From Draconibacterium orientale (GTDB lineage Bacteria; Bacteroidota; Bacteroidia; Bacteroidales; UBA1556): a stretch of 26,937 bases of DNA. The translations under genes were made by a program, and so were the position numbers. The DNA is taken from NCBI GenBank assembly GCA_022736595.1, contig DZDC01000011.1, positions 1 to 26,937 of the forward strand, written 5' to 3'. Below the pieces are notes generated by a model. That model did not search any database. It saw only the letters and a program-made list of their open reading frames with translations, and was not told where the DNA came from. Shown here piece after piece: positions 1 to 7,893 of the stretch. How positions within the stretch are numbered: position 1 is the first letter of the stretch; each line of letters begins with the position of its first letter.

Positions 1-1511
1 CTTCTTTCTCCAAAAGGTTTGCGATCACCATAACTCGGTTTGTCGCCCCGATCTGAGCTTCTTTCGCCATAGGGTTTGCGGCTGTCATAATTGGAACGAG
101 GTCTTTCTGAGTCTCCAAAATTTCTTTTGGGTCTTGAATCTCTATCGTTATCATACTTTCGAGGGCCACCAGATTTAAAATCATTGTTTCCTCCACGAGT
201 GCCTCTTACTATATATTCATCAGGCTGAATAGCTTCATTATTACCCGCTTCTTCCTCGCGATAGTCCACATCACTCACATACAAATTAAAGAGTAGTGGG
301 TTGTTGGTTTTTGAAAAAGTTTCCTCTACGGTAGCTTCAGTAGGTTCAGTTTCTTCTGTTTTCAATTCTTTGGAGCCTTCATAAAGTTCGTAATTGTTTA
401 ATCTACACTCCAAAGGACCATTGAAGATGGGCAGTTTTTTAGAAGTTTTCAAACCCACGGATTTTAATGCATCCATATCGCTACTGATTACCCAAGCAGA
501 ATAACCGATAAAATTGTGTTTGAAGGCATCGCCAATTTGGCTATATAAATAATTTAAGTCTTGCGATTTAAGACGCAAGCCATAAGGAGGATTGGTAACC
601 ACCCAACCTTTAATGTCAGATTCTGGCGCTTTATGATTGGTAATATCCAATACTTTGAGCTCAATATCTTTATGAAACTTAATAGTATTGATAATTTGAC
701 GAGCGTATTCAAGATTGCGTTCTGAGATATCGCCACCAATAATTTGATGTTCGAAATCGACTTGTTTATCATTTATTTCCCCGAGAAGCTCTCGCCAAAT
801 GGTTGGATCATAATTGGTCCAAGTCATAAAACTAAAATCTTTTCTCAAGTAGGAAGGCGGAAAATTATAAGCCATTAAAGCTGCTTCTACCAGAAGCGTT
901 CCGGAGCCACACATTGGGTCGATAAAATTGCTTTTCATATCCCAACCACTAAGTTTAATAAGTCCTGCGGCTAAAACTTCATTGATTGGGGCTAAGTGGC
1001 CACCTTGTCGGTAACCTCTTTTAAATAAAGGAATTCCCGATGAATTAAGACTTATTTCGCATTGGCCATTGGCAACATATGCATGGATGAAAATATCAGA
1101 ATCTTGACGACCTACATCGGGTCTTTGATTAAAATAATATCTAAACTGATCTACGATGGCATCCTTAACTTTATAGGTTGCAAATTGAGAATGGGTAATT
1201 TTTGAATTAACTAGAACGGTATCAATAGTAAAGGTTTTACCAACATCGAAAACTTCGTACCACTTAATTGCATAAACCCCATCGTACAATTCTTGTTCTG
1301 AATCGCATTTGAAACTAGCAATGGGTTTTAGTACATTGATGGCTGTTCTCAACCATAGATTGGCCTCGTACATAAGTTTAAGGTCACCTTCGAAGCTCAC
1401 AGCACGTCGTAACTCCTGTATATTTAAGGCTCCTAGAGATTGCAACTCCGCGGCCAAAACTCCTTCAAGACCTTCAAAAGTCTTTGCAATCATTCGGTAT
1501 GGTTGATTCAT
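1..1511 (-). CDS. THUMP-domain class I SAM-dependent RNA methyltransferase (RlmL-like), 3' end beyond window
   Basis: This reads as one open frame from the ATG at 1511 to the window edge, about 503 codons with no stop, so the C-terminus is missing. It belongs to the RlmL/Trm14-type family, which methylates guanine N2 in 23S rRNA or tRNA. A THUMP-like RNA-binding region covers roughly residues 60-160. The conserved YRQGGHLAP stretch (167-175), the SAM-binding motif DPMCGSGT (198-205) and the catalytic NPPYG (307-311) are all intact. The core ends near residue 380, where E. coli RlmL would continue into its second (RlmK) methyltransferase domain. Here a Glu-rich linker leads instead into an Arg/Gly/Tyr-rich tail with degenerate PYGER and YGDRKPFGER units, probably disordered and RNA-binding. 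A TANNTTTG element lies 24 bp upstream. The family call is firm; the exact target base is not known. Confidence 0.9.
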   Translation of the reverse strand, partial: MNQPYRMIAKTFEGLEGVLAAELQSLGALNIQELRRAVSFEGDLKLMYEANLWLRTAINVLKPIASFKCDSEQELYDGVYAIKWYEVFDVGKTFTIDTVLVNSKITHSQFATYKVKDAIVDQFRYYFNQRPDVGRQDSDIFIHAYVANGQCEISLNSSGIPLFKRGYRQGGHLAPINEVLAAGLIKLSGWDMKSNFIDPMCGSGTLLVEAALMAYNFPPSYLRKDFSFMTWTNYDPTIWRELLGEINDKQVDFEHQIIGGDISERNLEYARQIINTIKFHKDIELKVLDITNHKAPESDIKGWVVTNPPYGLRLKSQDLNYLYSQIGDAFKHNFIGYSAWVISSDMDALKSVGLKTSKKLPIFNGPLECRLNNYELYEGSKELKTEETEPTEATVEETFSKTNNPLLFNLYVSDVDYREEEAGNNEAIQPDEYIVRGTRGGNNDFKSGGPRKYDNDRDSRPKRNFGDSERPRSNYDSRKPYGERSSDRGDKPSYGDRKPFGER

Positions 1512-1534
1512 AATGGGTATTAAAATTTGGTCTG

Positions 1535-1542
1535 CAAAGATA
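1535..1542 (-). promoter_or_regulatory. Bacteroidota -7 element TATCTTTG for the methyltransferase gene
   Basis: On the minus strand this octamer matches the Bacteroidota primary sigma factor consensus TANNTTTG exactly. It sits 24 bp before the methyltransferase ATG and downstream of the terminator hairpin at 1630-1664, so the gene probably starts its own transcript here. No TTG is seen at the usual 17-23 bp upstream distance, so the -33 part is weak. Confidence 0.5.
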
Positions 1543-1629
1543 TACTAAAGCCCAATAGGCCACGAATTAATTTTGAACATCAATTTGTTAAATGATAAGG
1601 GGATATTTTGGCCTATAAGGTTTGTATGC

Positions 1630-1664
1630 AAAAAAAAAGACCTCCCTAATTTTCACTAGGGAGG
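1630..1664 (-). terminator. Rho-independent terminator, minus strand
   Basis: A perfect 8-bp stem (TAGGGAGG with CCTCCCTA, 1641-1648 and 1657-1664) encloses an 8-nt loop. On the minus strand it is followed by TC and eight T residues (1631-1638). It terminates either the candidate small RNA or the transcript of the macrodomain gene ending at 1816. Confidence 0.85.
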
Positions 1665-1735
1665 CGAATGAAAACACCCTTATAAAAGTTGTCTAGAGCT
1701 TTGATTTCTTATTCAATTCAACTTCACTTTGTTGA
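1630..1735 (-). ncRNA. Candidate small structured RNA of about 100 nt
   Basis: Transcription would start just after TACTTTTG (1740-1747, minus strand) and stop at the hairpin and T-tract at 1630-1664. Inverted repeats inside the interval suggest a fold. The outer stem is AAGTTG (1719-1724) with CAACTT (1686-1691). A nested stem is TTGA (1713-1716) with TCAA (1701-1704). An 8-bp terminator stem is 1657-1664 with 1641-1648. In addition, TTTTCA at 1669-1674 is complementary to TGAAAA in the terminator loop (1650-1655), which would allow a pseudoknot. No plausible ORF is present. I cannot assign it to a known RNA family. It could instead be the 3' untranslated region of the macrodomain mRNA. It is inferred from the promoter, fold and terminator together. 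Confidence 0.4.
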
Positions 1736-1739
1736 TTTC

Positions 1740-1770
1740 CAAAAGTAGTTTAAAATCAAAAAAAATACAA
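1740..1770 (-). promoter_or_regulatory. Bacteroidota promoter match TTG-N20-TACTTTTG
   Basis: On the minus strand TTG (1768-1770) is followed after exactly 20 bases by TACTTTTG (1740-1747). Both parts fit the Bacteroidota consensus (TTG about 17-23 bases before TANNTTTG). Among the promoter candidates I noted in this window, it is the only one with both elements at standard spacing. It points at the candidate small RNA and not at any ORF. The region is AT-rich, so chance occurrence is possible. Confidence 0.4.
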
Positions 1771-1815
1771 GTCTTATTTATCGATTATGAAAGAAAATAA
1801 TAGAAAATCGCTTGG

Positions 1816-2322
1816 CTAATGCTTTGAGTAACAAATCTCTTGATAAATAGCATAATTTAGATCATCAAAACATACAAATTGCACATCCAGAGCATCGTCA
1901 TGATTTTTAAGAAACTCCAAGATAGTATCGATTGCTAATTCTGCAGCTGCTAACTTAGGAAATCCATAGATGCCTGTGGAAATATTTGGGAAACTTATAG
2001 ATTTACAGCCCATTTCCATTGCCAAAGTAAGTGCATTGATGTAGCAATTTTTAAGTTGTTCCTTTTCGTTTTCAGAACCGCCTTCCCAAACAGGACCTAC
2101 GGTATGAAATACATATTTGGCAGGAAGTTGATAGGCATCGGTAACCACCACCTCTCCTGTTTTGCAAAAACCAATTTTTTTGCACGCTTCCATCAACTCA
2201 TTTCCAGCTGCATTGTGAATGGCTCCATCAACCCCTCCACCACCTGAGAGCATGTTATTTGCAGCATTCACAATCACATCAACGTGGATTTTTGTAATGT
2301 CTCCTTTAATCAATTTACGCAT
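1816..2322 (-). CDS. Macrodomain protein, likely O-acetyl-ADP-ribose / ADP-ribosyl hydrolase (YmdB/MacroD type)
   Basis: The 168-residue protein is a single macrodomain. Members of this class bind ADP-ribose and remove it from acidic residues or deacetylate O-acetyl-ADP-ribose in the cytoplasm. Visible motifs are GDIT (7-10), NAAN (19-22), the Gly-rich GGGGVDGAIH (27-36) that contacts the distal ribose, TVGP (74-77), and the phosphate-binding ISTGIYGFP (114-122). The length matches the stand-alone family, and the NAAN and GGGGVDGAIH residues used in hydrolysis are retained. The ATG at 2322 fits the start of the domain, and a TATATTTG element lies 41 bp upstream. No ADP-ribosyltransferase or sirtuin partner is seen beside it, so the context does not reveal its substrate. 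Confidence 0.93.
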   Translation of the reverse strand: MRKLIKGDITKIHVDVIVNAANNMLSGGGGVDGAIHNAAGNELMEACKKIGFCKTGEVVVTDAYQLPAKYVFHTVGPVWEGGSENEKEQLKNCYINALTLAMEMGCKSISFPNISTGIYGFPKLAAAELAIDTILEFLKNHDDALDVQFVCFDDLNYAIYQEICYSKH

Positions 2323-2363
2323 AATTTGGAATAATTTGGAAATGTTGGGTTAAAAATAAGGTG

Positions 2364-2371
2364 CAAATATA
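2364..2371 (-). promoter_or_regulatory. Bacteroidota -7 element TATATTTG for the macrodomain gene
   Basis: An exact TANNTTTG match on the minus strand, 41 bp before the ATG at 2322. It gives a leader of about 35 nt and suggests transcription separate from the DUF2279 gene just upstream. The -33 part is not recognisable. Confidence 0.5.
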
Positions 2372-2374
2372 AAC

Positions 2375-3295
2375 CTAAAAATAAAGAGGATGAAATGTCA
2401 TTTTATTTTGACTAAACTCCAAGGTGGGAAGTGGCGTTTTTACAAAACTTAAAATCGTAAATAAGCTTTTTAATAGTTTTGAATGGGTTGGAATTCGCAT
2501 AAAATCAATATCAAAAGAAAGGTAATATTGCCGATACCTTTCAGTGCTATTATAAGGATAAGCATTTTCAAAAGCACCCAACATTCCTTCGGCTCCATAT
2601 CCTAAACTTAAGTTTAACCAACGGGGAAATTTACTTTCTTTATTTAAAAAACTATGAATATTTATGTCAACCCAATAGGTTTGACCGTTGTAATCTTTTA
2701 GCATCTGTTGACCTATGCTTTCACCCAATAAATCGGGTCGTTGCTGAGCGTAGCTGGTGGTGTGAAAGCTGTATTTCAATTTTATTCGAGTATCGTTCCA
2801 TAGCAATTGTTGCGAAACAAAGAGTGCAGAGCCTATGCCATTAGCGGTAATATCGCCCCACGAAAAGCCCCAATCTTGACTATAACCATCCAAAATTTCG
2901 ATGGAACCCATATAAACGAAACTGCCAATTCCAGAAATCCAAATAGATCTTTTTGCATCTAAACCTGAAAATCGAAAAAGGTCATAACCCATGCGGCTTA
3001 ACATAAAGGTGGTAGATGAATGGCCAACTTTATCCATTTGTAACCACTCTTTATTATCGTTGAAGGTATGCCACTCGTCTTTAGGAAAATCGGAATACCA
3101 AAGTTTATTCAATGCAGCAATGGAAAGCGTGGCGCCTGCAACAATACCTGTCCCCACTGCAATAAACTTAGGTTTGCTGAAACTACTATCTACAGGCAAT
3201 AACTGGGCATGGCTATCAAGAACTCCAGTAAGACTCAAAACCAATATTATTACTTTATAAAATCTCAAAGTGAGGGCATTTTTAATATTTAGCAA
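2375..3295 (-). CDS. DUF2279 family secreted or envelope protein
   Basis: A 306-residue protein with an N-terminal hydrophobic signal (about residues 11-30, ending SHAQ). It matches the DUF2279/YfiM-like family of predicted envelope proteins. The conserved parts are DKVGHSSTTF (88-97) and EILDGYSQDWGFSWGD (133-148), an arrangement of conserved His, Glu and Asp residues on hydrophobic helices. Its biochemical role is unknown. The C-terminal part (about 205-300) looks beta-rich. The start is uncertain: the frame has no ATG before the signal sequence. The coordinates use a TTG at 3295, with another TTG nine codons further in and ATT/ATA codons upstream. A TACTTTTG element at 3350-3357 would place the transcription start just upstream. 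Confidence 0.8.
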   Translation of the reverse strand: MLNIKNALTLRFYKVIILVLSLTGVLDSHAQLLPVDSSFSKPKFIAVGTGIVAGATLSIAALNKLWYSDFPKDEWHTFNDNKEWLQMDKVGHSSTTFMLSRMGYDLFRFSGLDAKRSIWISGIGSFVYMGSIEILDGYSQDWGFSWGDITANGIGSALFVSQQLLWNDTRIKLKYSFHTTSYAQQRPDLLGESIGQQMLKDYNGQTYWVDINIHSFLNKESKFPRWLNLSLGYGAEGMLGAFENAYPYNSTERYRQYYLSFDIDFMRIPTHSKLLKSLFTILSFVKTPLPTLEFSQNKMTFHPLYF

Positions 3296-3349
3296 ACTAA
3301 GTTTTGTCCACCTTGCATGGTTAATAATTATAGCAAGATTTTAAAGATT

Positions 3350-3357
3350 CAAAAGTA
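3350..3357 (-). promoter_or_regulatory. Bacteroidota -7 element TACTTTTG for the DUF2279 gene
   Basis: An exact TANNTTTG match on the minus strand within the 102-bp divergent intergenic region, 54 bp before the TTG start at 3295. No TTG is found at standard -33 spacing, so this is only moderately supported. Confidence 0.4.
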
Positions 3358-3397
3358 CATTAATTCAATTTAGCAGTATTGAAAACTATGTTTTTTT

Positions 3398-5983
3398 ATG
3401 AGCAAAACCTTAGCCTTATTCTTTTTCTTCTTTTGTTTGCAATTTATAGCGCAAAATACTGCTGCTCAAGACTTAATTGTTTATGACGAGGTGAAAAGGT
3501 TTAACTGGAATCTTCAAACAGAGCCAGAGGAATTTCAAACCATGGTATCGCAATTTAATTTAAAGTCCAATGTGTTAGGCTTTGAAGTAACCTATCATGG
3601 TCAGCTAATAAAAAAGGAATCCAATACCTATCAAATACATTTACTTTTTGATCAGTTTTCATCAATTTCCGATTTAAATTATCGAGGTTTTGAACTTACT
3701 TCTTGGCTTTATTCGCTTCAGTTTTGTTTTTATGGCGATATTTTAGAGCAGAATTCCAAAAAACTGTCTCCCTTCAAATTTATTTTGAATCCAAATTTGA
3801 ATCAAGTTTATGATTCTACTTTTATGGATCTGACTCAATCGGGCGCCTTTACCCTTACCAATGAAAAGGTGGCAAATTGTAACAGTCAACTAATATTTGA
3901 GGAAATAGCAAATGCTAAAAAAGAGATTGATAGTTTCTATTTTCATTTAACTCAAGTTGAAAACTTTAGGGCTGAATTTGAAAGTTTAAAACCAATTAAT
4001 ATACCTAAATTAAATCTACAATTAGTTGATATAAAATATCTTAATAAATCTATAGTAAAGTATGACTTTACAAAATATTCGGGTCATAATTTATCTTTTA
4101 AGTACCGCTACGACTCATTATTTTACCAGTTTGACACCCTAAAAAGGTCGATCGAAAGTCAAGCTATTGCCTATCAATCTGCTTACGACCATTGGTCATC
4201 CCATTTGTATCAGTTAGGAATGGAAGCCATGGATAGTCAAAAAGTAGCATTAGCTCAAAGCTATTTTTTAAAGTCCATTTCCATAGATTCAAATCAATGG
4301 AAGGCTCATTATCAGTTGGGATTGAATTACTTTGACTTGAAAGAATACGACCTTACTTTATTTCATTTAAAGCCTCTATTTTCAAGAAATGATATTCCAA
4401 AAGACACAATATTGGCGATCAAAACTTTGAATAAAATCAATGAAATGTCCTCCAAACTTAACTTGGAAGAGCGTTATTCTGAATCCATTCAAAATTTGCA
4501 GATTGCACTTACTTTTGTTAGAAATTTTCTCCCCTCCCTCCCCATAAGCACTGATATTGAATCAACTAACCGTTCTGCTTATCATGGTATGTATCGTAGC
4601 TTTGTGACTATGGCAAGGATGTCGATGCGTCGAAATAGAATTGACTTAACCGAACAATATCTCAACTTTGCTTATGACTATCAAAGCAAAAACCAAATAT
4701 TCATTACCAATAATTCCGAAGCGGATGGAGTGGCCTCCTTGTGGGTGACTGAATTGTTGCGATTAAGTATTTCAAATGCCGAAAGAAATCGATTAGTTCA
4801 AGCACGTCGCTACTTTTCAAAAGCAGACAGCGTGGTAAATGTACATCAACTATCACATCTTGATGTATTTATGGTACAAACCAAGAAGATTCTTGAAGAC
4901 AAAGCCAAGCCTGCATCGCGGCAAACCATTCTTGAAAGTCAGCAACAAATGGAAGTAGCCTCGCAGCGAATATTCAATAGCACTGAAGTTGCTGAAAATA
5001 AATTATTACACCCCACTGAAAAGCTGATTTCTGTAGATTCAATGCTAATGTATAATTCAAAAATTGAAGCCGGCTTGATGTATTTACAATATCAAAGATT
5101 TGAGCAAGCTTATTCATGTTTTAAAGACGCTATGGATTTCAATTTAAAGATCGATACTATCCAAGCTGATAGTTTAAACAAATGGCTACAAATGAGTGGA
5201 AAATCAGTGGTTCTAAGTGCATTGCGCACTTCACAAACCTATGCTTTAGAAAGAAGCTATCGGATGGCTGAGTTACAATTACTGTCGGCAAAGGATCTAT
5301 CCAATCGTTTGCAACTGAACCAAGATTCGCAGGTTGTATTGTTAATTTCCAACATAAACTTACAATTAGAAACAGAGGTATCCATGTTGGCAAAGAAAAA
5401 GTTTGAACAGCAAATGAAAAATGCTAGATCCAGTCTGGAATTGAAGGATTATATAAGCATGGAAGTTTTTTGTAAAGAAGCTATTCAAACTGCAGAAGAA
5501 TATCCCCAAGCAGGATTGAATTTGGATTTTCCATTACAAATGCTTGATAAATATGAATTCTTGATTGAATATAGTTATCTTGTTCAGAAAATAAAATATT
5601 TTAGCTCCCAAAATCAATTGGATAGTACCATCCTTTATTATCAAAAATCCCAGCATTATTTTATTGAGAAAGCACTTTTAGAAAAAATTAAAATATTTGA
5701 TTTTCAGGCACTCATCACCGCATTTCCAATCAGTTCAGAAGCTTTTGGGATTCTTCTAAAAAGCGCTTCAAGTACTGATTTGATTGAGAAATTACTAAAT
5801 CGATTTGAAGGCCATTGCAATAAAGCAGCAATAGAATCAGTTAAAGAAGCAATGCAAATATTGGCGCAATATGATTTCAAACAAAATGCCAATCTTAAAG
5901 CTAAAGCCGCTTTTCAGCGTAGATTTGCCTTGAACTCCTGCTGGATTAATTATCGAAAATATTATGTAAATAGCTATGAATAA
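3398..5983 (+). CDS. Secreted TPR-like protein of unknown function
   Basis: I do not recognise the family of this 861-residue protein. A Phe-rich signal peptide (about residues 1-24, ending TAAQ) indicates export. Residues about 270-327 read as tetratricopeptide repeats: a YQLGMEAMDS helix pair, then AHYQLGLNYFDLKEYDLTLFHL. Most of the rest (about 330-770) is predicted helical with repeated Tyr/Leu/Ala spacing like degenerate TPRs, for example near 560-580 (GLMYLQYQRFEQAYSCFKDAM). The N-terminal 250 residues look more beta-rich and may form a separate domain. The stop codon overlaps the ATG of the M23 peptidase by 8 bp, so the two are almost certainly co-transcribed and translationally linked. 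That suggests, without proving it, a scaffold or partner role in envelope or cell-wall work. Confidence 0.8.
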   Translation: MSKTLALFFFFFCLQFIAQNTAAQDLIVYDEVKRFNWNLQTEPEEFQTMVSQFNLKSNVLGFEVTYHGQLIKKESNTYQIHLLFDQFSSISDLNYRGFELTSWLYSLQFCFYGDILEQNSKKLSPFKFILNPNLNQVYDSTFMDLTQSGAFTLTNEKVANCNSQLIFEEIANAKKEIDSFYFHLTQVENFRAEFESLKPINIPKLNLQLVDIKYLNKSIVKYDFTKYSGHNLSFKYRYDSLFYQFDTLKRSIESQAIAYQSAYDHWSSHLYQLGMEAMDSQKVALAQSYFLKSISIDSNQWKAHYQLGLNYFDLKEYDLTLFHLKPLFSRNDIPKDTILAIKTLNKINEMSSKLNLEERYSESIQNLQIALTFVRNFLPSLPISTDIESTNRSAYHGMYRSFVTMARMSMRRNRIDLTEQYLNFAYDYQSKNQIFITNNSEADGVASLWVTELLRLSISNAERNRLVQARRYFSKADSVVNVHQLSHLDVFMVQTKKILEDKAKPASRQTILESQQQMEVASQRIFNSTEVAENKLLHPTEKLISVDSMLMYNSKIEAGLMYLQYQRFEQAYSCFKDAMDFNLKIDTIQADSLNKWLQMSGKSVVLSALRTSQTYALERSYRMAELQLLSAKDLSNRLQLNQDSQVVLLISNINLQLETEVSMLAKKKFEQQMKNARSSLELKDYISMEVFCKEAIQTAEEYPQAGLNLDFPLQMLDKYEFLIEYSYLVQKIKYFSSQNQLDSTILYYQKSQHYFIEKALLEKIKIFDFQALITAFPISSEAFGILLKSASSTDLIEKLLNRFEGHCNKAAIESVKEAMQILAQYDFKQNANLKAKAAFQRRFALNSCWINYRKYYVNSYE

Positions 5984-7694
5984 ATATTATATATATATCT
6001 ATCTTTCATTATTCACCCTTTTTATGCATACCCAATTGCTTTACTCGCAATCGAAGGATAGCAATTTGCAATATTGTCAACCCATGAAAATTCCAATGGT
6101 TTTAAGTGGAAGTTTTGCAGAGTTGAGGAGCAATCATTTTCATTCGGGACTTGATCTTAAAACTAATGGCCGCGAAGGAGAAGTCGTTTATTGCATTTCA
6201 GAGGGTTATGTTAGCCGTATAAAAGTGTCAGCTTGGGGTTACGGGAGGGCTCTTTACATCACTCATGCCGATGGGCACACTTCGGTATATGCACATTTAC
6301 AAAGATTTAGCGACTCAATTCAAAAAATGGTTTTGGCTCGTCAATATAAAAATCGGGATTTTGAGACAGAAATTTACCCCGAAAAAGGAAAATACAAAGT
6401 CAAAAGAGGTGAATTAATTGGATGGTCAGGAAACAGCGGGAGCTCCGGAGGTCCACATCTTCATTTCGAGATTAGGAATACGGCCACTGAAGAACCAATA
6501 AACCCACTTAACTTTGGTTTTAAAGTGGCAGACCAAGTGCAGCCCATAATTCAAAAAATCAGGATTTATCCCATGATCGAAGATCAAACGTTGGAACCCA
6601 TTGAAGTTTCAAGTTTTGAAAGAGAGTCAAAGGGCTCAGAACCGCTTTACACACTTCAACAATCCAAGTTTTTTATTGGAGTGAGTGGTGTTGATTATGC
6701 CGATGAAAATGCAAGTAATCTGGGATACTACCAATTGAAACTATTTTTAGATAATAAAATTTTCTTTGAGTTTACAGCGGATAAAATCAACTTCTCAAAT
6801 CAGCGGTATATTAATTCATATATTGATTATCGCAGCTATATTGAAACTGGGATTCGCTATCAGCGGAGCTATAAAGAATCCAATAACAATGCTAAAAACC
6901 TTAACTATTTTGCTAACGATGGCACTATTGTACTCAAGGATACTTTAGAGCATCAAATAAAAGTGATTGCAACCGATTTTAATGGAAATCAGCGAGAACA
7001 ATTATTTAGAGTTCGTAAAGCACCAAAAACCATGGATTTTCTTCCACCATTTCAAAGTGGAAATCGATACTTGTGGAATCATGAGAACAAATACAAAACC
7101 AGTGATATTGAAGTAGTTATTCCTTCCAAATCTTTTTATTCAAACCAGTATTTTTATGTAAATAAACGAGCCAAATCGCTTTCAGCATACAGCAATTCAT
7201 TTGAAATATATGATGCGAGAGTTCCGCTTCATAAAAGCTTCGATGTAAAGATTAGAAGGAATTCCGACAGACTAAATCCGAATCATTTAAGCAAACTCTG
7301 CATTTTGCGCATTGATTCTGAGGGGGAAGTAGTTTATGTGGGTGGAAAAATTTCAGAAGAATTCATTTCAGCAAAATCGCGCGATTTTGGAATTTTCTAT
7401 ATTGGCATTGATACCCTCGCTCCCACTCTACAATTGTTGAATTACCAGTCCTCACAGGTATATAGATTGGCACATCCTTTAGTATTTAAAGTGTCAGATA
7501 ATTTATCAGGCATTGAATATTTTGAGGTGTATTCTGGTGATCAATGGCTTCTGCTTGAATACGATGCCGAAACAAGTACCTTACAATACCTCCCCGATGG
7601 TAGGTTAGCCAAAGGAGAACAAACATTAAAAGTAAAAGTAAGAGATCAACGTGGTAATCAAATTGAAAAGGAATTTCAGATACGAGTAGAGTAA
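5976..7694 (+). CDS. M23 (LytM-type) zinc metallopeptidase, peptidoglycan endopeptidase
   Basis: A 572-residue exported enzyme with a signal peptide (about 1-25, ending LLYSQ) and a peptidase M23 domain at about 45-180. The zinc and catalytic residues are in place: HSGLD (His56, Asp60), YAHL (His107) and the HLH motif (His161, His163) in GGPHLHFEIR. Enzymes of this family cleave peptide cross-links in peptidoglycan in the periplasm. Because the active site is complete, it is likely catalytic and not a degenerate activator. The long C-terminal part (about 190-572) looks like several beta-sandwich modules; the last, about 470-570, starts with an Ig-like stretch around DTLAPTLQL. Its ATG lies inside the end of the upstream TPR-like gene (8-bp overlap), which implies coupled translation. 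Confidence 0.93.
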   Translation: MNKYYIYIYLSLFTLFMHTQLLYSQSKDSNLQYCQPMKIPMVLSGSFAELRSNHFHSGLDLKTNGREGEVVYCISEGYVSRIKVSAWGYGRALYITHADGHTSVYAHLQRFSDSIQKMVLARQYKNRDFETEIYPEKGKYKVKRGELIGWSGNSGSSGGPHLHFEIRNTATEEPINPLNFGFKVADQVQPIIQKIRIYPMIEDQTLEPIEVSSFERESKGSEPLYTLQQSKFFIGVSGVDYADENASNLGYYQLKLFLDNKIFFEFTADKINFSNQRYINSYIDYRSYIETGIRYQRSYKESNNNAKNLNYFANDGTIVLKDTLEHQIKVIATDFNGNQREQLFRVRKAPKTMDFLPPFQSGNRYLWNHENKYKTSDIEVVIPSKSFYSNQYFYVNKRAKSLSAYSNSFEIYDARVPLHKSFDVKIRRNSDRLNPNHLSKLCILRIDSEGEVVYVGGKISEEFISAKSRDFGIFYIGIDTLAPTLQLLNYQSSQVYRLAHPLVFKVSDNLSGIEYFEVYSGDQWLLLEYDAETSTLQYLPDGRLAKGEQTLKVKVRDQRGNQIEKEFQIRVE

Positions 7695-7736
7695 GTATAT
7701 CATGAATCCCATATTTTTTCATAATCTTAAAAACAT

Positions 7737-7744
7737 TACCTTTG
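7737..7744 (+). promoter_or_regulatory. Bacteroidota -7 element TACCTTTG before tRNA-Arg
   Basis: An exact TANNTTTG match whose last base lies 14 bp before the first base of the tRNA, the right place for a promoter giving a short 5' leader. A T-run lies upstream, but there is no clear TTG -33 element. Confidence 0.6.
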
Positions 7745-7758
7745 CGCCGATTTTAAAC

Positions 7759-7830
7759 GGCCCCGTAGTTTAACGGATAAAATTTCAGATTCCGGTTCTG
7801 AAGCTGTGGGTTCGATTCCCGCCGGGGTCA
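7759..7830 (+). tRNA. tRNA-Arg (anticodon CCG)
   Basis: The 72-nt sequence folds into a complete cloverleaf. The acceptor stem is 7 bp (GGCCCCG with CGGGGTC, one G-U pair) and is followed by discriminator A. The D-stem GTTT/AAAT is weak. The anticodon stem is TCAGA/TCTGA with loop TTCCGGT, giving anticodon CCG for the CGG Arg codon. The variable loop has 4 nt, and the T-stem GTGGG/CCCGC carries the loop TTCGATT. The 3' CCA is not encoded, so it must be added after transcription. It stands alone with its own promoter and terminator. Confidence 0.97.
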
Positions 7831-7846
7831 CAAAATAGAGGTTTAG

Positions 7847-7883
7847 AGCGTGTTCTTCTTTAATGAAGACACGCTTTTTGTTT
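7847..7883 (+). terminator. Rho-independent terminator after tRNA-Arg
   Basis: An 11-bp stem with one bulged T (AGCGTGTTCTTC with GAAGACACGCT, 7847-7858 and 7865-7875) and a 6-nt loop is followed by TTTT, G, TTT. It starts 16 bp after the tRNA. On the minus strand no T-tract follows, so it acts mainly on the plus strand. Confidence 0.85.
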
Positions 7884-7893
7884 AATATTACCT

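Larger units (their letters stand above)
1512..1815. other. 304-bp intergenic region between two minus-strand genes
   Basis: No protein-coding frame of note is present. From right to left on the minus strand it holds a TTG-N20-TACTTTTG promoter match (1740-1770), a stretch with nested inverted repeats, a strong hairpin followed by a T-tract (1630-1664), and then a separate TATCTTTG element (1535-1542) for the methyltransferase gene. The simplest reading is a small independent transcription unit between the macrodomain gene and the methyltransferase gene. Without that unit, the hairpin would be a terminator lying about 150 bp beyond the macrodomain stop codon. Confidence 0.5.

Noticed and set aside
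1735..1760. Inverted repeat TTGATTT/AAATCAA followed by an A-run
   Set aside because: The 14-base loop and lack of a T-tract on the correct side argue against a terminator. It also overlaps the proposed small-RNA promoter, so it was not called separately.
2321..2340. Tandem duplication of ATAATTTGGA at the macrodomain gene start
   Set aside because: Two copies of a 10-base AT-rich unit. It may be slippage, and nothing links it to regulation.
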